From: a virus
DNA length: 23,605 bases
Strand: one strand, 5' to 3'
IMG/VR virus record: IMGVR_UViG_3300046740_000429
Coordinates: 1 to 23,605 of that record
Shown here: positions 1 to 6,731 of the stretch, one piece after another
Position numbering within the stretch: the first letter of the stretch is position 1
Layout of the letters: every line of letters starts with the position of its first letter
The notes under the pieces: model-generated
What the model was told of the DNA's origin: nothing
Databases searched by the model: none
The model's input: only the letters and a program-made list of their open reading frames with translations
Made by a program: the position numbers and the translations under genes

Positions 1-288
1 GTGGCCGGGGTGCATCTCAAGTTCCGGCTCGTTTCCCGCGACATAGACGACGCCGGGGATTTGTCCCCAGGCATTGATCAGGTGCGCGCAGGCATCGCAA
101 TACGCGGGCGGAGCCTGCCCGACCGACCAGTTCGGCAGGCGCACGATGTGCAGCGCGTCGGGGAAGCGCGCCGCATCACCGGGGTTCTCGCTCGGCAGCC
201 ATAGCACGCATTCGCCGCGCAGGGCTGCCATCGTTTGGTGGAAACGAACCGTTGCGCCTTGTGTGGGAGCATGCGCGCCGAGCTTCAT
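1..288 (-). CDS. Putative TIM-barrel lysin/glycoside hydrolase-like protein (partial, N-terminal 96 residues)
   Basis: The reading frame opens with ATG at 288 and runs off the left edge without a stop, so only the first 96 residues are visible. A GAGGG Shine-Dalgarno lies 7 nt before the ATG. The visible part begins MKLGAHAPTQG and reaches VVYVAGNEPELE at residues 80-91. A beta strand ending in GNEP is typical of TIM-barrel glycoside hydrolases, where the Glu is often the acid/base. Other strand-like segments are CVLWLP (27-32) and LHIVRLP (46-52). It is the last gene seen in transcription order, after the tail genes, where lysis genes usually sit. I infer an endolysin or a carbohydrate-binding/cleaving tail protein. 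The family is not identified with certainty; reading as a real gene is secure from frame, SD and context. Confidence 0.6.
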   Translation of the reverse strand, partial: MKLGAHAPTQGATVRFHQTMAALRGECVLWLPSENPGDAARFPDALHIVRLPNWSVGQAPPAYCDACAHLINAWGQIPGVVYVAGNEPELEMHPGH

Positions 289-382
289 GGCAGTCCCTCA
301 CTCTCCGCATGGCGGCGGCAATCCGGGTCGGGCCCGGGGGAAGCGGTGCTGCCCGCCCGGACCACCGACGCCCCCAGGAATC

Positions 383-420
383 CCCCGTAGACGCGCTGAG
401 AGCCACGCTACGGGGCTTTT
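383..420 (+). terminator. Hairpin with T-run on the + strand (possible antisense terminator or leader structure)
   Basis: An 8-bp perfect stem (383-390 CCCCGTAG with 408-415 CTACGGGG) encloses a 17-nt loop and is followed by CTTTT on the + strand. All genes here are on the minus strand, where the hairpin is not followed by a T-run. It would therefore stop only antisense transcripts, or act as a leader structure for the lysin-like gene starting at 288. The rest of the 289-438 gap shows no gene and no clear promoter. Confidence 0.3.
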
Positions 421-438
421 GTGCCCGGCCGCGAGGAA

Positions 439-810
439 TCAGCCCCGTCGCTCGTCGAGCGCGTCCGTGAAGACGATAATCTCCGTCTTCGTGCGCGCGA
501 AGAGACCGGCCGCGATGCCCGCCTCGATCACCGGCTTCGTCTTGACGCCAAGGCCCTCGAAGTCCACCAGACGCCGCAGGTCGGTGAGGCTGAGCGAGGA
601 ACCGCCGCGCCGGCGCACTTCACCGCAGGCACAGAGCCAGAGGTAGGTCGCATGGACGCCGGCGGCGCGCACGGCCTCGTGCTCGAACCAGTCCGGGCGC
701 AGGCTAATCGTCGGCATCGGCCGCGGCGTCTGCCTCGCCATCGGCCCCGGCGGGCGGTACGGCGGTGAGACGCCCTCGTCGTCAGTGGTGGGTATCTGCC
801 TCGTGTTCAT
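439..810 (-). CDS. Hypothetical protein with winged-helix-like C-terminal region
   Basis: 123 residues from the ATG at 810, which is preceded by a good GGAGG Shine-Dalgarno at about 4 nt. A GTG at 825 in the same frame would overlap the upstream stop (GTGA) but has a poorer binding site, so 810 is preferred. Residues 1-40 are proline-rich and probably disordered. From residue 41 onward the segment with WFEHEAVRAAG, a Tyr/Leu/Trp-rich helix, SLSLTDLRRLVDF, VIEAGIAAGLF and a final EIIVF strand has the helix-helix-helix-strand rhythm of a winged-helix domain, as in some phage replication or regulatory proteins. No family is recognised. It lies between the tail module and the lysin-like gene, transcribed with them. 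Confidence 0.6.
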   Translation of the reverse strand: MNTRQIPTTDDEGVSPPYRPPGPMARQTPRPMPTISLRPDWFEHEAVRAAGVHATYLWLCACGEVRRRGGSSLSLTDLRRLVDFEGLGVKTKPVIEAGIAAGLFARTKTEIIVFTDALDERRG

Positions 811-821
811 CGAACCTCCGT

Positions 822-1064
822 TCACGCGCCCGCGTCCAGCGAACCGTCCGTCGGATCCACGCCCCGGAACGGCAGCGAACCGCCGAAGATGAGGCCATAG
901 CCCCGCTGTTGGAGCGATCCCAGGACGGCATCAACAAACGTCAGCCAGTACGCGCGCAGCCCATCGCTCGCCTGGGCAAAGGGCACGCCGACGAGGCCGC
1001 TGGTCGGGTGCTTCTCAACCCACTCCTGATAGAGATCGGCCGCGACTTCATCCCGCAGTGCCAT
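822..1064 (-). CDS. Hypothetical small protein after the tail module
   Basis: 80 residues from the ATG at 1064, with a GGAGGAG ribosome binding site just upstream. The protein starts MALRDEVAADLYQEW and is mixed charged/hydrophobic with a glycine-rich C-terminus. There is no transmembrane segment, signal peptide or catalytic motif I recognise. The gene follows the 32-residue membrane peptide by 14 nt, and its stop overlaps the alternative GTG start of the next gene. Its function is unknown; position suggests a tail or lysis accessory protein. Confidence 0.65.
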   Translation of the reverse strand: MALRDEVAADLYQEWVEKHPTSGLVGVPFAQASDGLRAYWLTFVDAVLGSLQQRGYGLIFGGSLPFRGVDPTDGSLDAGA

Positions 1065-1078
1065 GCGCTCCTCCACTT

Positions 1079-1177
1079 TCACCGCCGGCGGCGAGCAATA
1101 ACCCGGGCGACGAGCACACCCGCGCCGCCCGCGGCGAGCACGATGAGCAGGATGATGATGATGGTTCCCGCGCCCAT
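1079..1177 (-). CDS. 32-residue single-pass membrane peptide
   Basis: A very short frame of 32 codons plus stop. Its ATG at 1177 overlaps the stop of the tail hub gene as ATGA, the usual sign of translational coupling. The peptide starts MGAGTIIIILLIVLAAGG, giving one strongly hydrophobic helix of about 20 residues, and ends in a cluster of arginines, so a positively charged cytoplasmic C-terminus is likely. It is followed by a GGAGGAG site for the next gene. Tiny membrane peptides next to lysis genes can be holin-like or spanin-like, but nothing here proves that. Confidence 0.5.
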   Translation of the reverse strand: MGAGTIIIILLIVLAAGGAGVLVARVIARRRR

Positions 1178-2907
1178 CAGCGCAGCCCAGAGTAAGCGAT
1201 GGAAACGGTAGCCGTGATGTTCCCAGGCGCCCCGACGGCCACCGAGCAGGCGAGATCGTGCAGGGAATCGAGCCCGAGGGGCGCGGGCGCGTTGCCGGGG
1301 ATAAAACTGATGTCAGCATCAAAGGGTTGATCGCCGTTGCCGGTAAAGTAGTCCGCGCCGTAATAGTGATAGCCGCCGGCGAAGAACAGCACGAGGTCCG
1401 GCGAACTGCCGGCCTCATCCTTGCCGGGCATGATATGCACCAGCACCTGCGTGCGCCGCTGGTTCGGATCGGCCGGAATCGTGAACGTCATGCTCTGGCC
1501 TTGCCGCACGTGGCTCGCAAACGTCCGCGTGTGCGTATAGATCACGGGGCGCGGATTCTTGGCCAGCGACACCATCTGCCGCCAGGTGTCGCCGATGACG
1601 TGTCGGTCGCCGCGGATCGGCCGCCCGACATTATCGACCGTCCAGTGGTCGGTGCCGAGCCCGGTATCGTCAACCGAGCGCGTCACGTCGACGACGGTGC
1701 GAAACTCATTGATGTCGCGGCTGAGGACGCCCGCGATCGCCTGCTGGTCGATCACCTGGACGTCCTTCCCCGCGATGCCACGGTTGTCGCCCACGGCCAC
1801 GGTCGTCACATCGAGGACGCGATGGGCCGCGGCGCGCACCTGGAGGTAGGAGACGCAGGCCCGATACACCGCGGCGGCGGCAGCCCGGCGATCACTGATG
1901 AATGCCGACGCGGGCCGGATCTCGCTGAACGTCTGGGACTGCCAGCGATTGCGCAGCGCGGCGAGGACGCCACTGTTCGCGACGAAATACGTCCAGCCAT
2001 CCTGGCCGTCGCCGGTCTTCAGGTCGGGCCGGGGACGGCGTATCAACGGGAAGGTCGGATCGTACCAGCTATCGGTGATCGGGCCGGTCAGATGCCAGTT
2101 GCCATCCGTGCCCGCGACGATCGCGTTCCCCGTCTCATTCCAGATGTCCCGCAAGCTGGCGCCGTCCACACCCTGCGTCTCCGGGACAACGAGCGTCGTG
2201 ATGCTCTGCGGATCGCGCTGCGGCGCCAGCGCGGTGATCGGGCGCAGATACGCCGGCGGGACACGCGATGCATCGCCGCCGGCACGCTGGAGCCGCAGCC
2301 CACTATCACCCCGCAAATCGCCGAACTCAACGATCCGATCGGCAGTCGCTGAGAGGCGAAACCCGTACCCGGTTTGCTGGCACAGATCGACCAGCGCCGC
2401 CAGCGTCGAGGATGTTTCCACCACGTAGCTGGTGCCAAGGTAAAAGCCCGCCGTACCGGCAATCGCGACCGTGTCCCAATACGTGGCTGAGGGCAGCCGC
2501 GAGTAGTCGCTCGCCAGGTGGATGATGTCTGCCGCCGTCACGTTGACGGGGAGGGCGGGATTGTTGGCGTAGCCGGTCAGCAGCGACCACCGCAACTCCT
2601 CCAGGAGGTCGGAGCAGCGGAAGGTTGCCACCGTGCCGTCGTCCGACTCGCTGTTCTCGCCGACGATAAACAGTCCCTGGTCGAGTCCGTCCTGCCACAA
2701 GCGGATGAACGTGCCCTCGTCGATCGCCGTCGCCCGCCGCGTCGCCAGCGCCAGGGAGAACGTCAACTCACCGGCCGCATTGAGCCGGGCGCCGCGCGGT
2801 GTCCAGGCGATGTCGCGGATGCCGCGCACCGGGCCGGCGATCGGCACGCCGTTGAGCGTCGCCTGAATCGCACCGTGATTGTCGAAGAGGTCCAGCCAGA
2901 CACGCAT
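1177..2907 (-). CDS. Tail hub / tail-associated protein (siphovirus Gp37-like)
   Basis: 576 residues starting ATG at 2907, directly abutting the preceding stop (TAAATG). The N-terminal 120 residues follow the pattern of siphovirus tail hub proteins (ReqiPepy6 Gp37-like): a first strand MRVWLDLFD, then GAGELTFSLA-like beta elements, then DEGTFIRLWQDG and GLFIVG, and LLEELRW. In that family this fold forms the ring under the distal tail protein. The middle (about 120-440) is mixed alpha/beta with a Tyr/Trp-rich stretch. The C-terminal 130 residues are beta-rich (VIYTHTRTF, MTFTIPAD, LVHIMPG, LVLFFAGG, SIAYSG), like a jelly-roll carbohydrate-binding or adhesin module; that reading is inference. 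It lies downstream of the tape measure, distal tail and fibre genes, as expected for the tail tip. Confidence 0.7.
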   Translation of the reverse strand: MRVWLDLFDNHGAIQATLNGVPIAGPVRGIRDIAWTPRGARLNAAGELTFSLALATRRATAIDEGTFIRLWQDGLDQGLFIVGENSESDDGTVATFRCSDLLEELRWSLLTGYANNPALPVNVTAADIIHLASDYSRLPSATYWDTVAIAGTAGFYLGTSYVVETSSTLAALVDLCQQTGYGFRLSATADRIVEFGDLRGDSGLRLQRAGGDASRVPPAYLRPITALAPQRDPQSITTLVVPETQGVDGASLRDIWNETGNAIVAGTDGNWHLTGPITDSWYDPTFPLIRRPRPDLKTGDGQDGWTYFVANSGVLAALRNRWQSQTFSEIRPASAFISDRRAAAAAVYRACVSYLQVRAAAHRVLDVTTVAVGDNRGIAGKDVQVIDQQAIAGVLSRDINEFRTVVDVTRSVDDTGLGTDHWTVDNVGRPIRGDRHVIGDTWRQMVSLAKNPRPVIYTHTRTFASHVRQGQSMTFTIPADPNQRRTQVLVHIMPGKDEAGSSPDLVLFFAGGYHYYGADYFTGNGDQPFDADISFIPGNAPAPLGLDSLHDLACSVAVGAPGNITATVSIAYSGLR

Positions 2908-3276
2908 TTAGCCCTGCTCCACCGCACTGCTGGGAAGCGGTTTGCCGAGAACCGTTCCAGCGGTTGGAGAACCGTTTGCCTGAGACCGTTCATTGCGGTT
3001 CACAGCAAACGGTTCTCCATCACGCAAACCGCTTCCCAGGTCTTCGAGCGGACTGATCAGGCCCGTCTCGGCATTGAAGCCTTCACGGCGCGGATCGATC
3101 GCATATTTGCGAAAGAGGTGCTGCACGAACGAGGTCAGGGCGGCATCGGCATGCACGTAGCGAGCGCGTGCCTCCTCGAACTGGCTCCGCGCCTCCTCGC
3201 GTTCCGCGCCTGCGGCGGTGACGTACTCACATTCCGCCGCCGTCAGTTGGCGTTCCGTTTCGGCGGGCGTTCCCAT
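2908..3276 (-). CDS. Small tail-module protein with coiled-coil-like N-terminus and repeat-derived C-terminus
   Basis: 122 residues from the ATG at 3276, chosen because AGAAGGAG lies 5 nt upstream; starts farther upstream would overlap the fibre gene. Residues 1-65 are rich in Glu, Ala and Arg (ERQLTAAECEY, EREEARSQFEEARARY) and probably form a long helix or coiled coil. Residues 66-78 (FVQHLFRKYAIDP) and the following AETGLI resemble small tail-operon proteins of other siphoviruses. About the last 40 residues are encoded by the nested palindromic element at 2930-3039, so this tail is not ancestral protein sequence. The gene sits between the fibre and hub genes and its TAA abuts the hub ATG. 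Function unknown; a fibre or hub chaperone is possible. Confidence 0.65.
   Translation of the reverse strand: MGTPAETERQLTAAECEYVTAAGAEREEARSQFEEARARYVHADAALTSFVQHLFRKYAIDPRREGFNAETGLISPLEDLGSGLRDGEPFAVNRNERSQANGSPTAGTVLGKPLPSSAVEQG
2930..3039. repeat. Nested palindromic elements: a 55-bp copy inside another 55-bp copy
   Basis: The outer arms 2930-2945 and 3024-3039 are perfect 16-bp inverted repeats (CTGGGAAGCGGTTTGC). The inner segment 2965-3019 is itself a 55-bp palindrome with perfect 15-bp arms (TGGAGAACCGTTTGC). Removing the inner 55 bp leaves an outer element of 55 bp with the same layout: arm, GTTTGC, a GAGAACCG half-core, a 6-nt loop, a CGGTTCAC half-core, then GCAAAC and arm. The same layout is seen at 6678-6731 and 13947-14000. 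The simplest reading is insertion of one family member into another. Confidence 0.85.
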
Positions 3277-3292
3277 CCCCACTCCTTCTGCG

Positions 3293-5758
3293 CTAGACCC
3301 CACCGGAGATCGTGCCGACGAAATATGCCGCGTCGATGAAATAACCCGTCGCGGCGCCCGCATTCGCACCGATCGTGAGCGTGTTGATCTGGTTCACCGC
3401 GAGCGGAATGTTCGTCGCGACGACGATCTGATCGTAGCTCGTGGCGCCGGCAATCAAGGTCTTCGACCCGAAGGTCACACCGGCCGCGGTCCCGTTGAGG
3501 AATGGCTGCACCGTCGCGGAGCATCCCGCCGAGCCACCATGAAGGTTCACGAACAGGATGCCGTTGAAATAGTAGGTTTGCGACGCCGACGTGGCATAAC
3601 TATAGCCCGGAAAGAACGACGTGCTGACCTGTACCAGCCCGCCGGTGTTCGTGATTGCTTGCGGACCGCCGCTCGCGCCCGAGACCACCATTTTCGGCTG
3701 GACCTGCGCGATGACCGCCCGCGAGTTGGTATTGACATTCATCTCGTTGACGAACGCCGTGCCGTTCCAGTAGAACGTGCCGATCGTCATCTGGTTGGCG
3801 TTCGGGTTGTTCGTCGACGAGACCGCCAACTTGAAGGTCGCAACTCCCGCGTCGCTGACATCCGCGAAAAGGAAGTAGGCGCCGGCGGCCTGGCCAACCA
3901 TTGAGAGCGTCACCGTGCTGGTGATGGTGCGCATCTTCGCGTTGACGTAGACCGCGTGCTGCACGCCGCCGGTCGCGGTCAGTGTGACGGACGTCCCACT
4001 GAACCCGAGGTAGAGGGGGAGATAGGGGCTCACAAACCGCGATGCCAGCAGGTCCGCGAGCGTCGCATCGGTGGCGCTCGTCTGCACGCCCGCGGGCGCC
4101 ACGACCAACCCCGAGGCACCGGGAGCCTGCGGTGGGCGGAAATCGGGCGTCGTGTCGATCCGCGCTGCCGTGATCACGGTGGTCGCGTTCGTGATCGGCC
4201 CGATCAGCGCGAGCTTGCGGTTATTCACCGGCAAGAGCGCGGCCGCCGTTGTGGTCGCGGTCACGTCCGAAAGCACGCCCGCGTCGGTGACCGAGAGGAG
4301 ATGATAGAGGTTCCCGGAGACGGGCGTCGTGATCGTGTAGCTCGCGCTGCCCGCATAGGTGGTGAGCGTGCCGGTGGCGACATTATGGAATGACAGCGCG
4401 CCGATCGCGACGGTCATGGCACTGTTCGGGACCACCGCGCCATTGGCGAGTGACGCACCCGGAATCGAACCGGGCCGGAACCCTGTTGCCGCGAGGGTAC
4501 CGTCGGTGTTGGTGATCAGGACGCTCCCGGAGCCGGTGCGCAGCGAGCCCGGCGTGTTGATGTTGCCCGCGGAATCGATCGCGACGGTGCCGTAGAGGAC
4601 GACCTGATCGGACGTGTTCTTGGCGATGACATTCAGGTCGGTACTATTGGCATTGTTCCGCGCGACGATGCCGCCACCGCTCGGCAGGCGAATGACGCCA
4701 CCGGTGAAGGTGCCGCCGTTGAAATCGTAGCCGTACAGGTGCGTGCCGGTGACGCGCCCGTGGAACGTGCTGCTGCTCGCATCATCAATGCTTGCCAGCG
4801 ATGCGCTGTTCGCGGCAAAGACCACGCCCGCCGTAAACGGTGAGCCGGCATTGTAGATGTAGAGTCCCGTGGCGCTGCGCTTGCCACCCGTCCCCGACGA
4901 TCCGAGGTTGATGCCATAGGTATCTGCCGCACCCCATGACGCCGGCGTGGTGTAGCCGGAATCGACGCCACTCTCGTTCTGGGCCCGAACCTCCATCGCG
5001 ACCGCGTAGCCGCCACTGCTGGCGCGCTGCGCCTGAATGTAGGCGCCGAAGCCGGTGCGCGTGCTGCCGGCAAGCGAGACGCCGACACCCATCAGTGCGA
5101 CGGTGTCCGCGCCGGGCTGCGTCGAGGCGGTCTGGGAGAGGACGTAGAGGCCGCCATTCTGGACGGCCTGGGTGGCGAGGGCGTTCGTATAGAGGGAGAG
5201 CGCGACCGATGCCTCAGTGATCGCCACGTTCGCTGAGGGCGCGTACAGGTTGGCGGGCTGATTGTGCGTCACCGAGAGCTTCAGGAGCGGGCCGCCCAAC
5301 GTTGCCGGTGCGCCGCTCGTGCCGATCGCCCATTCGGCCAGTTGCGCGTCATACTGTGCCGCCGAGCCTCCCGCGACATAGAACAGTTTCGTGCCCGGTG
5401 TCTGCCGGATGCGTTGCTGGGCGTCAGTATTCAGGAGGGTGCCCGCGTAGGTCGGCGCCGTGACGCCGGCACGAAAGGTGCCGCTGCCATCCGAGAAGAC
5501 GAAAAAGTTGTTGACGCTGCCGTTGTTGTTCATGACCGCGAAGATGGTCTGCGCGGGATTGCCGGCCGCGCCGCGCACGACGAGGCCCTGATAGGCCGCG
5601 CCGGGAGAGACGATCGTGACCAGGCCGTTGGCGTCCTTCACTACCGCGGTATCGTAGAACGGGTCGACCTTCGCCTTGAGATCGTTCACGGGCGCGTTGA
5701 GATTGGCGGCGGTGAGCGCGCCGCCGAACGGAAACTGCGTGATAGTTGGCAGCGGCAT
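3293..5758 (-). CDS. Large tail fibre / receptor-binding protein
   Basis: 821 residues, start ATG at 5758 with AAGGAG upstream, stop TAG at 3293. Composition is typical of a phage fibre: very rich in Gly, Ala, Ser, Thr and Asn and almost free of Cys. The N-terminus (MPLPTITQFPFGGALTAANLN) probably attaches to the tail. The segment at about residues 60-430 has repeated beta-type turns with many GS/GT/NN pairs, as in beta-helical or trimeric fibres. Near residue 425 it has the motif GSIPGASLANGAV, followed by NSAM, common in fibre and adhesin stalks. The C-terminal 150 residues (STSFFPGYSYATSASQTYYF, then VNLHGGSAG) look like a folded jelly-roll head. The assignment rests on composition, length and position between the distal tail and hub genes. 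The receptor cannot be inferred. Confidence 0.8.
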   Translation of the reverse strand: MPLPTITQFPFGGALTAANLNAPVNDLKAKVDPFYDTAVVKDANGLVTIVSPGAAYQGLVVRGAAGNPAQTIFAVMNNNGSVNNFFVFSDGSGTFRAGVTAPTYAGTLLNTDAQQRIRQTPGTKLFYVAGGSAAQYDAQLAEWAIGTSGAPATLGGPLLKLSVTHNQPANLYAPSANVAITEASVALSLYTNALATQAVQNGGLYVLSQTASTQPGADTVALMGVGVSLAGSTRTGFGAYIQAQRASSGGYAVAMEVRAQNESGVDSGYTTPASWGAADTYGINLGSSGTGGKRSATGLYIYNAGSPFTAGVVFAANSASLASIDDASSSTFHGRVTGTHLYGYDFNGGTFTGGVIRLPSGGGIVARNNANSTDLNVIAKNTSDQVVLYGTVAIDSAGNINTPGSLRTGSGSVLITNTDGTLAATGFRPGSIPGASLANGAVVPNSAMTVAIGALSFHNVATGTLTTYAGSASYTITTPVSGNLYHLLSVTDAGVLSDVTATTTAAALLPVNNRKLALIGPITNATTVITAARIDTTPDFRPPQAPGASGLVVAPAGVQTSATDATLADLLASRFVSPYLPLYLGFSGTSVTLTATGGVQHAVYVNAKMRTITSTVTLSMVGQAAGAYFLFADVSDAGVATFKLAVSSTNNPNANQMTIGTFYWNGTAFVNEMNVNTNSRAVIAQVQPKMVVSGASGGPQAITNTGGLVQVSTSFFPGYSYATSASQTYYFNGILFVNLHGGSAGCSATVQPFLNGTAAGVTFGSKTLIAGATSYDQIVVATNIPLAVNQINTLTIGANAGAATGYFIDAAYFVGTISGGV

Positions 5759-5768
5759 GCGCGACTCC

Positions 5769-6668
5769 TTACAACATCAGCGGTCGGAAAAACACGGTGA
5801 CCCGGCCGTTTTGACCGACCGCGCTCCCCGTCTGGACGCTGATCGCGTTGCTGCCCGGCCCGACCGGCAGAATGGACGCGGTGGCATGGTCGGATGTGAA
5901 CGACTGATAGGCGAGCGGTCCATAGATGCTGCTGACCACATCGCCGGTGGCGCTGTCGATCGTCACCGTCTCGCCATTGAGCAGTTGCAGCGTGTACGAG
6001 AACGTCCGCGCGGCGCCCGTCTCACGGTTCAGCGTCGCGGCGTTGCTGTTGGTCACCGTGATCGGACCGGTCAGCGGACCCTGGAGGACGAGTCGCGCAC
6101 CCTCATCGGGCAGCGCACCGGGATTGGTGAAGCTGAGCGTGGCCGTGTTGCTGGTGATCGTCGTCGTCGGGTTGGCGCTATCCGCGTTCAGACCGGCGTC
6201 GGCGCTGAGACCGGAATCGGCGCGGTTGTTGGCATCCGGCAGATAGAGATAGGGACTGGCGAGGAAGAAACTCGCCGGGATGACGCAGTACGAGAAATAG
6301 TCGGTCGTTGCCTCCATGTCGGCACTGACACATTTCGCGTCCGCGTACCAGGATAGGCCGCTCGGTTCCACGAAGGTCATCTGGACGCGGGCGCCGCTGC
6401 CGGGCCCGAGGAGAAAGGCGCGCCAGGCCGCGGTGAAGTCGGTGGTGGTGGCATCGTATTTGACGGTCAACTCGACGTCGATCGTGCGCGGGTCCAGCGG
6501 CGCCGGTGCATGGTGACGCGGGTCCCACGCACCCGGCGAATCGAGGTAGGTCACCGACCCTTGGCGACGACTCCACGGCATCTTCAGGTGCTGCTCAAGC
6601 GGTGAGGCGGCATAGGCAACGCCGGTCACGAGGTCCGTGATCGTCGTCAGGGTGCGGATATTGCTCAT
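5769..6668 (-). CDS. Distal tail protein (Dit-like)
   Basis: 299 residues, ATG at 6668 with AAGGGGG upstream, next to the right-hand arm of the palindromic element. It directly follows the tape measure gene, the standard place of the Dit protein, which forms the hexameric ring joining the tail tube to the tip. Residues 1-120 show the Dit-like order of strands, with ITDLVTGVAY, IDVELTVKYDATT, TAAWRAFLLGPG and the basic SRRQGSVTYLDSP. The middle contains an odd low-complexity stretch of alternating ADSG/ADAG units (about 161-175), then beta-rich sequence with TLQLLNGETVTIDSATG and ending VTVFF. That ending fits the galectin-like domain of siphoviral Dit proteins; I infer this from pattern and context. 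Confidence 0.7.
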   Translation of the reverse strand: MSNIRTLTTITDLVTGVAYAASPLEQHLKMPWSRRQGSVTYLDSPGAWDPRHHAPAPLDPRTIDVELTVKYDATTTDFTAAWRAFLLGPGSGARVQMTFVEPSGLSWYADAKCVSADMEATTDYFSYCVIPASFFLASPYLYLPDANNRADSGLSADAGLNADSANPTTTITSNTATLSFTNPGALPDEGARLVLQGPLTGPITVTNSNAATLNRETGAARTFSYTLQLLNGETVTIDSATGDVVSSIYGPLAYQSFTSDHATASILPVGPGSNAISVQTGSAVGQNGRVTVFFRPLML

Positions 6669-6677
6669 GCTGCCCCC

Positions 6678-6731
6678 TTGGAAAGGGGTTGCATGTGACC
6701 GTTATTGCGGTACACGGCAAACCCTTTCCAA
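6678..6731. repeat. 54-bp palindromic element between tape measure and distal tail genes
   Basis: Perfect 10-bp outer arms (TTGGAAAGGG with CCCTTTCCAA), then a nearly complete inner stem with two single-base bulges, and a 6-nt loop. It abuts the tape measure stop and fills nearly all of the 63-base gap. Aligned with the opposite strand of 13947-14000, both are 54 bp and share an 11-base and a 17-base core, while the arm and loop bases differ. The transcript would fold into a strong hairpin just before the distal tail ribosome binding site. Confidence 0.85.

Noticed and set aside
4441-4490. tRNA-like T-arm on the minus strand (CCGGTTCGATTCCGG type) inside the fibre gene, resembling an attachment site at a tRNA 3' end
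   Set aside because: No acceptor partner, anticodon arm or D arm exists in the bases before it, and the bases code for the fibre motif GSIPGASLANGA in frame. It is a coincidence of coding sequence.
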